Below are positions 1 to 7,812 of a stretch of 38,338 nt of DNA, piece after piece; position 1 is the stretch's first letter; each line of letters starts with the position of its first letter. Where the stretch lies: the NCBI GenBank assembly GCA_035764505.1, contig DASTZC010000113.1, positions 1 to 38,338 of the forward strand, in the 5' to 3' direction. The translations under genes and the position numbers were made by a program. Origin of the DNA: Candidatus Polarisedimenticolia bacterium (GTDB lineage Bacteria; Acidobacteriota; Polarisedimenticolia; Gp22-AA2; AA152). Below the pieces are notes generated by a model. The model was not told where the DNA came from and searched no databases. It was given only the letters and a program-made list of their open reading frames with translations.

Positions 1-28
1 AGCTGGCTCCCGAAGCCGGGAGAAAGCC

Positions 29-1498
29 CTAGCCCCGTTCGAGGCGGTCGGCAAGCGCTTCCTTGAGGGAGCGGGTGGCCGAGAAGGCGAAACCCGAAAG
101 AAACAGCAGGACGAAGGGGACCGAGACGTAGATGGCGTGGCGCACCGCATAGAGCAGCACCACGAGGAAATAGGCGGTTCCCGCCAGCTCGGCCAGCACC
201 ACCGGGGAGAGCCTTGAGCGGTAGTCGCCGCCGGCATCCCCGCTGCGGCCCGGCGCCACTTTCGGGGTCCTGATGAAGTCGGTCCGCCATCCGATCAGCG
301 CTTCCACCACCGCCAGCGCATTGCTCAGGCAAAGCCCCATTCCCACCGAGACCAGGCAGGGAAGATCCCTGAGCGACTTCCACCATCCCGCACCGATCTC
401 GCGCTGCGAAAGAAGGTAGAAAACCAGCACCGACCCGCTCCCCAGCAGAAGAATCGGCAGGTCCAGCGCCAGCAGCTGGTGCCACTCCATGCGCTCGCGG
501 ATACGCATCGCCGGGAAATAGAGCAGCGACACCGCCACCATCAAAAGGTAGGCCAGGTTCCCGGTCAAGTGAAAGAAGGCTTCGGATTTGACCCTCAGCG
601 GCGCGGGGCCCTTGAGCAGCCCCGGCAGGAGCTTCAATCCCGTCTGGATCGACCCTTTCGCCCAGCGATGCTGCTGCGATTTGAACGCATTCATCTGCGT
701 GGGAAGCTCTCCTTCGGCCACCAGCGCGGGAAGGAAGACGAAGCGCCAGCCGGCCATCTGGGCGCGATAGGAGAGGTCCAGATCCTCGGTGAGCGTGTCG
801 TGCTGCCACCCGCCCGCCGACTCGATGCACGCCCGCCGCCAGATGCCGGCGGTGCCGTTGAAGTTGAAGTAGCGTCCCGTGCGGCTGCGGGCCGTCTGCT
901 CGATCAGGAAATGGCCGTCCAGGAAGATCGATTGCACCCGCGTGAGAGTGGAGGATTCCCGGTTCAGATGGCCCCAGCGCGCCTGCACCATGCCGACCTG
1001 AGGATCGGCGAAGCAGGGGAGGGTGCGGCGCGCGAAATCGGGGGGCGGCACGAAATCGGCGTCGAATATCGCGATGTACTCTCCGGTAGCATGAGCCAGC
1101 CCTTCGGCGAGCGCGCCGGCCTTGAAGCCGCGCCGCGAGTCGCGCGGCAGATGCCGGATGTCGAAGCCGGCCGCCCGATAGCGCTCGGCCTGCCGCCGGC
1201 AGAAATCGCGCGTCGAGTCGGTGGAGTCGTCGAGGATCTGGATCTCGAGGCGATCCTTCGGGTAGTCGAGGTGGCAGACGGCTTCCAGGATCCTGCCGGA
1301 TACGAACCGCTCGTTGTACAGCGGCACCTGCACGGTGAGCCGGGGAAGCTGGGCCGCGCCGGCGGCCGCGGAGTGGGCCTCCCGCGGGCGGTGGCGCAGG
1401 TAGAGGACGACCAGGTAGAAGCGATGGACGGCGTAGACCGCCAGCAAGGCCATGCAGGAGAAATAAGCCGACAGGACGGCGGCTTCGCCGCGGGTCAT
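29..1498 (-). CDS. Family 2 membrane glycosyltransferase (cellulose synthase/CslA-like)
   Basis: The 489-residue protein has an N-terminal membrane segment, a cytoplasmic GT-A catalytic domain and several C-terminal membrane helices. The processive GT2 motifs are visible in order: [17 protein letters not shown] and QQHRWAKGS (the QxxRW product-binding motif). Family knowledge: such enzymes use a nucleotide sugar to build a beta-linked polysaccharide, or transfer a sugar to lipid, at the inner membrane. Substrate cannot be read from the sequence; the overall form resembles plant CslA glucomannan synthases and their bacterial relatives. It starts with ATG, 53 bp from and divergent to a GT-C transferase gene, so a shared control region and a joint role in envelope glycan synthesis are possible but inferred. 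No PilZ domain or BcsB/C partner is seen. Confidence 0.88.
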   Translation of the reverse strand: MTRGEAAVLSAYFSCMALLAVYAVHRFYLVVLYLRHRPREAHSAAAGAAQLPRLTVQVPLYNERFVSGRILEAVCHLDYPKDRLEIQILDDSTDSTRDFCRRQAERYRAAGFDIRHLPRDSRRGFKAGALAEGLAHATGEYIAIFDADFVPPPDFARRTLPCFADPQVGMVQARWGHLNRESSTLTRVQSIFLDGHFLIEQTARSRTGRYFNFNGTAGIWRRACIESAGGWQHDTLTEDLDLSYRAQMAGWRFVFLPALVAEGELPTQMNAFKSQQHRWAKGSIQTGLKLLPGLLKGPAPLRVKSEAFFHLTGNLAYLLMVAVSLLYFPAMRIRERMEWHQLLALDLPILLLGSGSVLVFYLLSQREIGAGWWKSLRDLPCLVSVGMGLCLSNALAVVEALIGWRTDFIRTPKVAPGRSGDAGGDYRSRLSPVVLAELAGTAYFLVVLLYAVRHAIYVSVPFVLLFLSGFAFSATRSLKEALADRLERG

Positions 1499-1551
1499 GC
1501 GCGCCTTCCCCGGCGTTGCGGCGGCTTCTCTCCGCCTGCTATCCTCCCCGC

Positions 1552-2973
1552 ATGCCGCCCGCCGCCGGGGGGAGAGCTCGCCTCATCATCTTCGGCCTCC
1601 TTTCGGAAGCCGGCTATCTCGTCGTGGCTCATCCCGCCACTCCCTTGAACGTCCGGCTGGCCTGCCAGGCGCTCGTTTTCCTCATTTACCTCGCGGCCAT
1701 CCGCGAGGTTTGCCGTGCGCCTTTCCGCCGGTCGACGGCGATTCTCTGGGCCTTCGCGATTCTCTTCCGCATCAGCCTGGTTTTCCAGCCGCCATTCTAT
1801 TCCGGCGATCTCTACCGCTACCTGTGGGACGGCCACGTGCAGGCGGCGGGGCACCTGAACCCCTATCGCTTTGCCCCCTCGGATCCGGCCGTCGCGCGGC
1901 TGCGCATCGACGCCCTGGCTCTCGTCAACCATCCCGAGATCCCGACGCTCTATCCTCCGGTCGCGCAGATTTTCTTCGCCGTCGTGGCGGCTGTGGGAGG
2001 CTCGGCGCTGCTGCTGAAGTCGTGCTTGATCCTCTTCGATCTCGCCGTGATTCAGGTGATCGGCACGCTGCTTCGGAGGGTCGGGGCGGATGAGGGACGG
2101 ATCACGGTTTATGCCTGGAGCCCGTTGGTGATTACGGAAGTTGCCGGCAACGGGCATATCGATGCCCTCGCGATTCTTCTCCTTCTCCTCGGAATTCAGT
2201 TGATTATAGTGGGGCGATGGAGGGTGTCAACCATCCTGCTGGGCCTGGCAGCCGGTGCGAAGCTGGCGCCTCTCGCCGCCTTCCCGGCGCTGGCGCAGCG
2301 CGTCCCGAAGCGCGGCTGGTGGATCCCCTTCGCGGTCCTCCTGGTGGTGACCGCTCCTTACCTCGGGGCCGGATCGGCGCTGGGGCGCGGGCTGTGGGAA
2401 TATGCCGGGAGGTGGCGCCACAACGACAGCCTGTTCGGCGTTCTGCTCGGAGCTCTCGAGGTCATGAATCCGACGGCCGGGCTCAAGGCGGTCATCTTCC
2501 GGATTCAGCAGCACCTCGGCGATTCCGCCTGGATTCAGGCCCTCTACAGTACGGTTTATCCGGTTTATCTGGCGCGCTGGCTCGCCGTGGCGTTGTGGGC
2601 GGGGGTGGCGTTCGAGGTGTTTCGTCGGCGGTTGCCGCCGCTGCGCGGCTCGTTCCTCCTCATCGCTGCCGCTTTGCTGTTGTCCCCTACGGTGCATCCC
2701 TGGTACGTCCTGTGGATTGTTCCCTTCCTCCCGCTGCGCCCCGATCCTGCCTGGGTCCTGTTCACTGGGTTGGTTCCAGCGAGCTATCTGATCGGCAACT
2801 CTTCCGTGACGGAAGTCACCATAAGAATCGTCGAGTACCTGCCTCTTTTCCTCCTCCTCCTCCTGGAGGCCCTGCGCTCCGGGCGAACGAAGCCGATCAC
2901 TCTCTTTGGGCTGTCTCCCGTTCCCGAACCGATGCCGGATTCGGGCGACGTCCCACATGGCCGGCGGCAGTAG
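1552..2973 (+). CDS. GT-C polytopic glycosyltransferase (GT87/MptB-like)
   Basis: A very hydrophobic protein of about 473 residues with roughly ten membrane segments. The first loop holds SGDLYRYLWDGHVQ followed by NPYRFAP and NHPEIPTLYPPVAQ, a pattern of polyprenyl-phosphate-sugar-dependent transferases annotated as GT87 or MptB-like; the acidic residues in the loop are the likely catalytic site. Such enzymes add mannose or another hexose outside the membrane. I chose the ATG at 1552 rather than the TTG at 1516, because the upstream residues are not membrane-like and TATCCT lies only 6 bases before the ATG. Acceptor and sugar are unknown. It diverges from the GT2 gene, which may supply the same pathway. 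Confidence 0.8.
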   Translation: MPPAAGGRARLIIFGLLSEAGYLVVAHPATPLNVRLACQALVFLIYLAAIREVCRAPFRRSTAILWAFAILFRISLVFQPPFYSGDLYRYLWDGHVQAAGHLNPYRFAPSDPAVARLRIDALALVNHPEIPTLYPPVAQIFFAVVAAVGGSALLLKSCLILFDLAVIQVIGTLLRRVGADEGRITVYAWSPLVITEVAGNGHIDALAILLLLLGIQLIIVGRWRVSTILLGLAAGAKLAPLAAFPALAQRVPKRGWWIPFAVLLVVTAPYLGAGSALGRGLWEYAGRWRHNDSLFGVLLGALEVMNPTAGLKAVIFRIQQHLGDSAWIQALYSTVYPVYLARWLAVALWAGVAFEVFRRRLPPLRGSFLLIAAALLLSPTVHPWYVLWIVPFLPLRPDPAWVLFTGLVPASYLIGNSSVTEVTIRIVEYLPLFLLLLLEALRSGRTKPITLFGLSPVPEPMPDSGDVPHGRRQ

Positions 2974-2991
2974 AGCCGCTCATGTCACCGA

Positions 2992-3576
2992 CTAGGGAGT
3001 CGGCTCGGTGGCGCTGACGTGCCCGGCGTTGGCCTGGCCGCAGGCACGGCCGCAGGTCTGCTGGGTCATTCCGAGAGCCTCGCAGCAGGCCTTGCAATCG
3101 GGCACCCTTTCCAGCGCCGCGCAGTCGGCAAAGTCTTCCGGAGAAATGTTGCGGCTGTTGACGGTGGGTGGAACAACAATCTTCTCGGATCGGCTGGCGA
3201 AGAGGCTCCCGAATCCGGAGATGGCGGCCTTGGCCTGCTCGGGAGAGACGGGCTGGTTGGGAGAAGGCACGCTGACCTGGACCCCGGACTCACGCAGGAA
3301 AGCCGCCAGCTCCGCCTGGGTCAGGACCGCTTCGGAGCCGGCTTTGAATCCGAGGCCCGACTCTTTGAGAGTCTTGAGAGCCGCCTCGGGAGACGGAGTC
3401 GCCCGAGTCTCGGGGGCGTCGTCCATTGCCTTGGCCACGGCGACGGCGAACTCTCCGATGGTAATCGATGTGGCCGGCTTGGCGGCGGTCTGATGGGCAG
3501 GCACGGCCAGCGACGGGGTCGCAGACAGTCCGACCAGAAGCATGAGAATCACGACGACATTCGCGACAGATTTCAT
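2992..3576 (-). CDS. Secreted Cys-rich protein, unknown function
   Basis: The 194-residue protein starts with a clear signal peptide (about residues 1-24, ending SLAVPA), and the ATG follows an AAAGGAGAGG ribosome site. The middle part (about 37-100) has two stretches of the form xEFAVAVAKAM and QAELAAFLRESG that recall S-layer-homology-like repeats; this is weak. The C-terminal 45 residues hold six cysteines (C152, C161, C164, C165, C175, C179), a count and spacing that fit disulfides or a metal site. I do not recognise the family. The gene is convergent with the GT-C gene, 18 bp away, and probably monocistronic. Confidence 0.72.
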   Translation of the reverse strand: MKSVANVVVILMLLVGLSATPSLAVPAHQTAAKPATSITIGEFAVAVAKAMDDAPETRATPSPEAALKTLKESGLGFKAGSEAVLTQAELAAFLRESGVQVSVPSPNQPVSPEQAKAAISGFGSLFASRSEKIVVPPTVNSRNISPEDFADCAALERVPDCKACCEALGMTQQTCGRACGQANAGHVSATEPTP

Positions 3577-3842
3577 GGACCCTCTCCTTTGGAAATAGAG
3601 ATGTGTCTAATTTTTGGACCTGAGGTACGGTCGAACTGGCGGATCGTCAAGGACCGTCAAGATGAAACGCGCGGCGTGCAGGCCGCAAGGTGGAACACCG
3701 TCGCAGGCCTATGCTACGATGCAGACTCGTCGACGTCCTCTGGAGAATACCAAACAACGAGTCCCTCCGGCCACCCCCCCTGTGTGACGATTTCGCGCGT
3801 CTGGCGCGGCTTTCTGCGGAATGCACGGTAGGGAGAATTCCC

Positions 3843-4463
3843 ATGAGGCGCCGCTTTCTGGCTTCCGTCGCGCTCCTGGCAGGCTGCTGTTTCTCTGCGC
3901 TGTGCAGCGCAGGGACGGTCGTACCCGGCGCCGAAAAGCCACCCGCGAGGTTCGCTATCGTGCCGGCCCGCAGCACCATCCGCTTCGACGCGAAGGCCAC
4001 CGGCCATACCGTGCACGGCATGACGCACGGGCTGAATGGAGAAGTCGCTTTCGACCCGGAAGACGTATCCGGCCGCGCGAGCGTTGCCCTGCGGGTGGAG
4101 GCCGCCACGCTGGACACTGCCAACCGGACGCGTGACAAGAACATGCGTGAGTCGCACCTGGAGACGGCCAAGTTCCCCTGGATCGAGTTCCGCTCGTCGC
4201 GCATCGAAGCGGTGGCCCCGACGCTGCGCGAGGGGGAGACCCAGGAGCTGCGGGTCCAGGGCAAGCTCCTGCTGCACGGGATCGAACGCGACATCGCATT
4301 TCCGGTGACGGCGGTGCGCAAGGGAAAGGAGCTGTTCGTGACCGGAGGCACCGTGTTGAAGCTGACCGATTATGCGATTCCGATTCCGAAATTCCTCTTC
4401 GTCAAGATGCAGGACCAGGTGAAGGTGATGTTCGAGGTGATTGCCTCTCCGGCGACGCCATGA
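3843..4463 (+). CDS. Secreted YceI-like lipid-binding protein
   Basis: A 206-residue protein with an N-terminal signal (MRRRFLASVALLAG, then a small-residue stretch ending CSAG). The body shows the YceI pattern: STIRFDAKATG near the start, RDKNMRESHLETAKFPWIEFRS in the middle, and LHGIERDIAFPV towards the end. YceI proteins form a lipocalin-like barrel that binds polyisoprenoid lipids in the periplasm. The ATG at 3843 is preceded by GGGAG. An in-frame extension to 3690 exists but would put the signal peptide inside the protein, so it was not used. Its stop overlaps the start of the LysRS gene by 4 bp (ATGA), so the two are co-transcribed. Confidence 0.88.
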   Translation: MRRRFLASVALLAGCCFSALCSAGTVVPGAEKPPARFAIVPARSTIRFDAKATGHTVHGMTHGLNGEVAFDPEDVSGRASVALRVEAATLDTANRTRDKNMRESHLETAKFPWIEFRSSRIEAVAPTLREGETQELRVQGKLLLHGIERDIAFPVTAVRKGKELFVTGGTVLKLTDYAIPIPKFLFVKMQDQVKVMFEVIASPATP

Positions 4464-5995
4464 CCAGGCTGCCGTTGCGACCGGTCCACTGGGCCGACGA
4501 TGTCGCCCGCAAGCTGGCGGAGCGCGAGGGACGGCAGGAGATCTCGACCGGTATCTCCCCGTCGGGGCCGATTCACGTCGGCAACCTGCGCGAGGTGATG
4601 ACCGCCGACGTACTCTACCGGGCGCTGCGGGATCTCGGCAGGGAGGCGGGATTCCACTTCGTCGCCGACAATTACGATCCGCTGCGCCGCGTCTACCCCT
4701 TCCTCGATCCGGCGGTCTATGCGCCCCTGGTGGGACGGCCACTTTCGGAGATCCCCTGTCCCTGCGGTAAGCACGCCGACTACGGCGATCACTTCCTGCA
4801 GCCCTTCCTCGAGTCGCTTCAGCGCCTGGGCATCGAGGTCCGCCTGGTGCGCGGCGATCAGCTCTACAAGTCGGGCAGGATGATCGGAGTGATTGTCGAG
4901 GCGCTGGAGGGACGGGACGTCATCGCCCGGATTCTGCGCGAGGTGACAGGCAAGCAGGTGGACCCGGAGTGGTCGCCTTTCGATCCGCTTTGTCCCACCT
5001 GCGGGCGCCTCACCGGGACCTCGGTGACCGGCTTCTCGAAGGAGCAGCAGCGCGTCGATTTCCGCTGCGATTGCGGCGCTTCAGGCAGCGTGCCGATGGC
5101 CGGAGGCGGCAAGCTCACCTGGCGCGTCGACTGGCCGGCGCGCTGGAAGGTCCTGGGAGTCACCGCCGAGCCGTTCGGGAAGGACCATGCCACCGCGGGA
5201 GGCTCCTACGATACCGGAAAGCGCATCGCGCGCGAGGTGTTCGGCATCGAGCCCCCCTTCCCGGTCACCTACGAATGGATCAGCCTGAAGGGGCAGGGGG
5301 ACATGTCCTCCTCGAAAGGCAACGTCGTCTCCACCGATCGGATGCTGAAGGTCGTCCCTCCCGAGGTGCTGCGCTACCTGATCGTCCGCACCCCTCCCGA
5401 GCGCAGCATCGCGTTCGATCCCGGGCTGCCTCTGCTGTCGCTGGTCGACGAGTACGATGACGTCGAGGCGGCCGGACGCGACCTGCGCGCCCTGGCGCTG
5501 TGCCGCGCTTCGGACTACCATCCGGTCGGCGTCCCCTTCAAGCACCTGGTGAACGTCGTGCAGATGGCGAATTTCGACTTCACCCGGGTGCTCGAGATCC
5601 TGGCGCGCGGCGGCTACCAGGTTGCGGACCCGGAGGCGCTCAAGGAGCGCTCCGAATATGCGCAGCGCTGGCTGGAGGAGTTCGCCCCGCCCGACATGAA
5701 GTTCTCGCTGCGCACGACGCTGCCGGAAGAGGCGGCGCAGCTCACACCGTTGCAGAAGGACTTCTTACTGCGGGCCTCCGGCCGGATCGACAGGGGGATG
5801 TCGGCCGAGGCCATCCACGAGCGCGTCTATGCGGCGGCGGGGGAAGTGGAGGGCCTCAAGCCGGCCGACGCTTTTCAGGCGATCTACCTGGCGCTGCTCG
5901 GTACTCGGCGTGGTCCGCGCGCGGGCTGGTTCCTGTCGATCCTGGATCGCGATTGGGTGGTACAGCGTTTCCAGGATGCGGCGGAGATTCCCTGA
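4460..5995 (+). CDS. lysS: Lysyl-tRNA synthetase, class I
   Basis: A 511-residue class I enzyme that charges tRNA-Lys with lysine in the cytoplasm. The HIGH-type motif is PIHVGN (residues 37-42) and the KMSKS-type motif is MSSSK (282-286). Cys clusters (CPCGKH near residue 98, CPTCGR and CDCGAS near 175-210) are typical of the zinc-binding class I LysRS. The C-terminal alpha-helical anticodon cage (about 350-511) is present. Most bacteria use the unrelated class II enzyme; the class I form is mainly archaeal, with a patchy spread in bacteria (for example spirochaetes and alphaproteobacteria). Whether this genome also has class II LysRS cannot be seen. It overlaps the YceI gene by 4 bp. Confidence 0.95.
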   Translation: MTRLPLRPVHWADDVARKLAEREGRQEISTGISPSGPIHVGNLREVMTADVLYRALRDLGREAGFHFVADNYDPLRRVYPFLDPAVYAPLVGRPLSEIPCPCGKHADYGDHFLQPFLESLQRLGIEVRLVRGDQLYKSGRMIGVIVEALEGRDVIARILREVTGKQVDPEWSPFDPLCPTCGRLTGTSVTGFSKEQQRVDFRCDCGASGSVPMAGGGKLTWRVDWPARWKVLGVTAEPFGKDHATAGGSYDTGKRIAREVFGIEPPFPVTYEWISLKGQGDMSSSKGNVVSTDRMLKVVPPEVLRYLIVRTPPERSIAFDPGLPLLSLVDEYDDVEAAGRDLRALALCRASDYHPVGVPFKHLVNVVQMANFDFTRVLEILARGGYQVADPEALKERSEYAQRWLEEFAPPDMKFSLRTTLPEEAAQLTPLQKDFLLRASGRIDRGMSAEAIHERVYAAAGEVEGLKPADAFQAIYLALLGTRRGPRAGWFLSILDRDWVVQRFQDAAEIP

Positions 5996-6057
5996 GGATG
6001 AGTCCGGCCGTACGTGGCCCCGTCGATCGGCGCCAGGAAGTCCAAGCGCCGAATCCT

Positions 6058-6903
6058 TCAGTGGGTAGCGGGGGGATGACGGTCGCGGCGCATCCCGAGG
6101 ACCGAGTTCACCTCGGCGCCCAAAGCGAACAGCGCTCCGGAGAGGTAGAGCCAGATCAGGATTGCGATGACCGAGCCGATCGACCCGTAGAGCATCCGAT
6201 ATCCCGAGGTGGACTTGATATAGATGGCGAACAGATGCTTGGTCCCTTCCCACAGCACCGCCGCCACCAGGGCCCCGGCCCAGATGCGGCGCAGCCGGCT
6301 GCTCACGGTGGGGCCGAACAGATACAAGGTCGAGAACAGCAGGAAGTTGAACACCACGCCCATCGCGAAAGTGCACAGCGTCAGGATGCGCGGCTCCCAG
6401 TCGGCGGGCAGCGCGGCCACGGAGCTCAGCCCTTCGACGATCCAGGGGCTCAGAGCGGCGAATACGGCGGAAAGGGGAAGAAACAGCATCACGATCAGCC
6501 CCAACAGGATCCCCAGCAGGCGGCGCCGCCACAGCGGCCTCATGCGGGGGGCGCGGTGAATCCGGTTCAGGATCTGCTGCAGCACGTCGAACGCCGCTGT
6601 GGCGCTCCACAGCAGCAGCAGCGAGCCGAAGATCCCGAGGCGCAGCCGGGCCTGCAGAATGCGCTGCAATCCCCCCTGCAGATAGGCGGAGCTGAAGGGG
6701 AGCAGCGACAGGATCTGGGTGGTGAAGCGGGCATAGGCGCCGCCCATTCCGAAGAGATAGCCGAGCCCCGAGGCCAGCAGCAGCAGGAGCGGGAAAAACG
6801 AGAAGAAGCAGTAGTAGGCGAGACTGGAGACCAGGATCTGCACATGATCCTGGCGGTGCTTGTGCCACAGCTCGGAGAGGAACTCTCTCAGGACGGAGAG
6901 CAT
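6058..6903 (-). CDS. YihY/BrkB family inner-membrane protein
   Basis: A 281-residue protein with about six membrane segments and the family signatures LVSSLAYYCFFSFFPLLLLL near the N-terminus and YGSIGSVIAILIWLYLSGALFALGAEVN near the C-terminus. The family was once called RNase BN, but that label is wrong; the function is unresolved, and transporter roles have been suggested. The reading frame stays open upstream to 7764, but that extension is antisense to hemH and is not membrane-like, so I start at the ATG at 6903. TAGCAT lies 8 bases before this ATG and may be a -10 box for a leaderless mRNA. Converges with lysS. Confidence 0.85.
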   Translation of the reverse strand: MLSVLREFLSELWHKHRQDHVQILVSSLAYYCFFSFFPLLLLLASGLGYLFGMGGAYARFTTQILSLLPFSSAYLQGGLQRILQARLRLGIFGSLLLLWSATAAFDVLQQILNRIHRAPRMRPLWRRRLLGILLGLIVMLFLPLSAVFAALSPWIVEGLSSVAALPADWEPRILTLCTFAMGVVFNFLLFSTLYLFGPTVSSRLRRIWAGALVAAVLWEGTKHLFAIYIKSTSGYRMLYGSIGSVIAILIWLYLSGALFALGAEVNSVLGMRRDRHPPATH

Positions 6904-6966
6904 GGGGAGCGATGCTAGCAGAATCGCCCCGGTGACGCCTTCGGCCGGATTTCCGCGGGGGAGCCG

Positions 6967-7812
6967 ATGATCGCGACGGTATTGCTCATGGCCTACGGGA
7001 GCCCCGACGCGCCGGAGCAGATGGCGGAGTTCCTGCGCGGCGTGTTTCGCGGGCGCAGCGTCCCCGAGGCGACGGTGGCCGAGTTCCAGGCGCGCTACCG
7101 GCTGTTCGGCGGCCGCTCGCCGCTGCTGGACATCTCGCGCCGCCAGGCCGCCCAGCTGCAGCTCCGGGTGGGATGTCACGTCCTGGTGGGGATGCGCCAC
7201 TGGCATCCTTTCATCGAAGACGTCGTCGCGAACGTGCGAGGGCCAATCCTCGGGCTGCCGCTCGCCCCGCATTATTCCCGCTTCAGCGTCGGCGAGTATC
7301 ACGAGGCGCTGCGCGCGGCGACCGACGAGCCCCTCCATCTGGTCGACAGCTGGCACCTGGAGCCGGGGCTGCTCGATGCCTGGGCCGAGCGGATCCGCGA
7401 CGGATGCCGCCGCCATCGTCCTGACGTCGTCTTGTTCACCGCCCACAGCGTTCCGGACGATCCCGACGACCCCTACGCCCGCCAGCTGCAGGAGACGGTG
7501 GGCGGCATCATGGCGAGGCTGGACAAGGTTTCCTGGCAGTTTGCCTACCAGAGCGCGAGCAGCGCGCCGCTGAAGTGGCTGGGGCCCGACGTCGACGCGC
7601 GTCTGCGGGAGCTGCGCCGGGCGGGCGCCGAATCGGTGCTGGCCGCGCCGGTGAGCTTCGTCTCCGATCACGCCGAAGTCCTCTATGACCTCGACCACCT
7701 GCACCGGCGCTCGGCGGAAGCGCTCGGAATCCGCCTCGAGCGCTGCGAGTCGCTCAACGAGCATCCCCGTCTCATCGAGGCTCTCGCCGACGTGGTGCGC
7801 CGATTCCTGTGA
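6967..7812 (+). CDS. hemH: Ferrochelatase, probable coproporphyrin type (CpfC)
   Basis: A 281-residue protein that inserts Fe2+ into a porphyrin ring at the end of heme synthesis. The catalytic His is in HSVP (H160) and the acidic partner in SDHAEVLYDLD (E237). The N-terminus reads LLMAYGSP: the Tyr (Y10) in this place is characteristic of the Firmicute/Actinobacterial coproporphyrin ferrochelatases, whereas protoporphyrin enzymes usually have an LGGP-type loop without Tyr. The short length and lack of a C-terminal extension also fit a soluble enzyme. The end overlaps hemY by 4 bp (GTGA), so both steps are translated from one mRNA. The coproporphyrin assignment is an inference from these features. 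Confidence 0.92.
   Translation: MIATVLLMAYGSPDAPEQMAEFLRGVFRGRSVPEATVAEFQARYRLFGGRSPLLDISRRQAAQLQLRVGCHVLVGMRHWHPFIEDVVANVRGPILGLPLAPHYSRFSVGEYHEALRAATDEPLHLVDSWHLEPGLLDAWAERIRDGCRRHRPDVVLFTAHSVPDDPDDPYARQLQETVGGIMARLDKVSWQFAYQSASSAPLKWLGPDVDARLRELRRAGAESVLAAPVSFVSDHAEVLYDLDHLHRRSAEALGIRLERCESLNEHPRLIEALADVVRRFL

Noticed and set aside
2988-3003. Hairpin CCGACT-AGGG-AGTCGG between convergent genes
   Set aside because: A stem exists but no T run follows on either strand, and it overlaps the stop codon of the minus gene; not strong enough to call a terminator.
5996-6057. Palindromic GGCCGTACGTGGCC after lysS as terminator
   Set aside because: The arms do not pair well and no T tract follows.
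6904-7764. N-terminal extension of the YihY frame antisense to hemH
   Set aside because: The extension reads against a clear ferrochelatase gene and lacks membrane segments; family members begin near the ATG at 6903.
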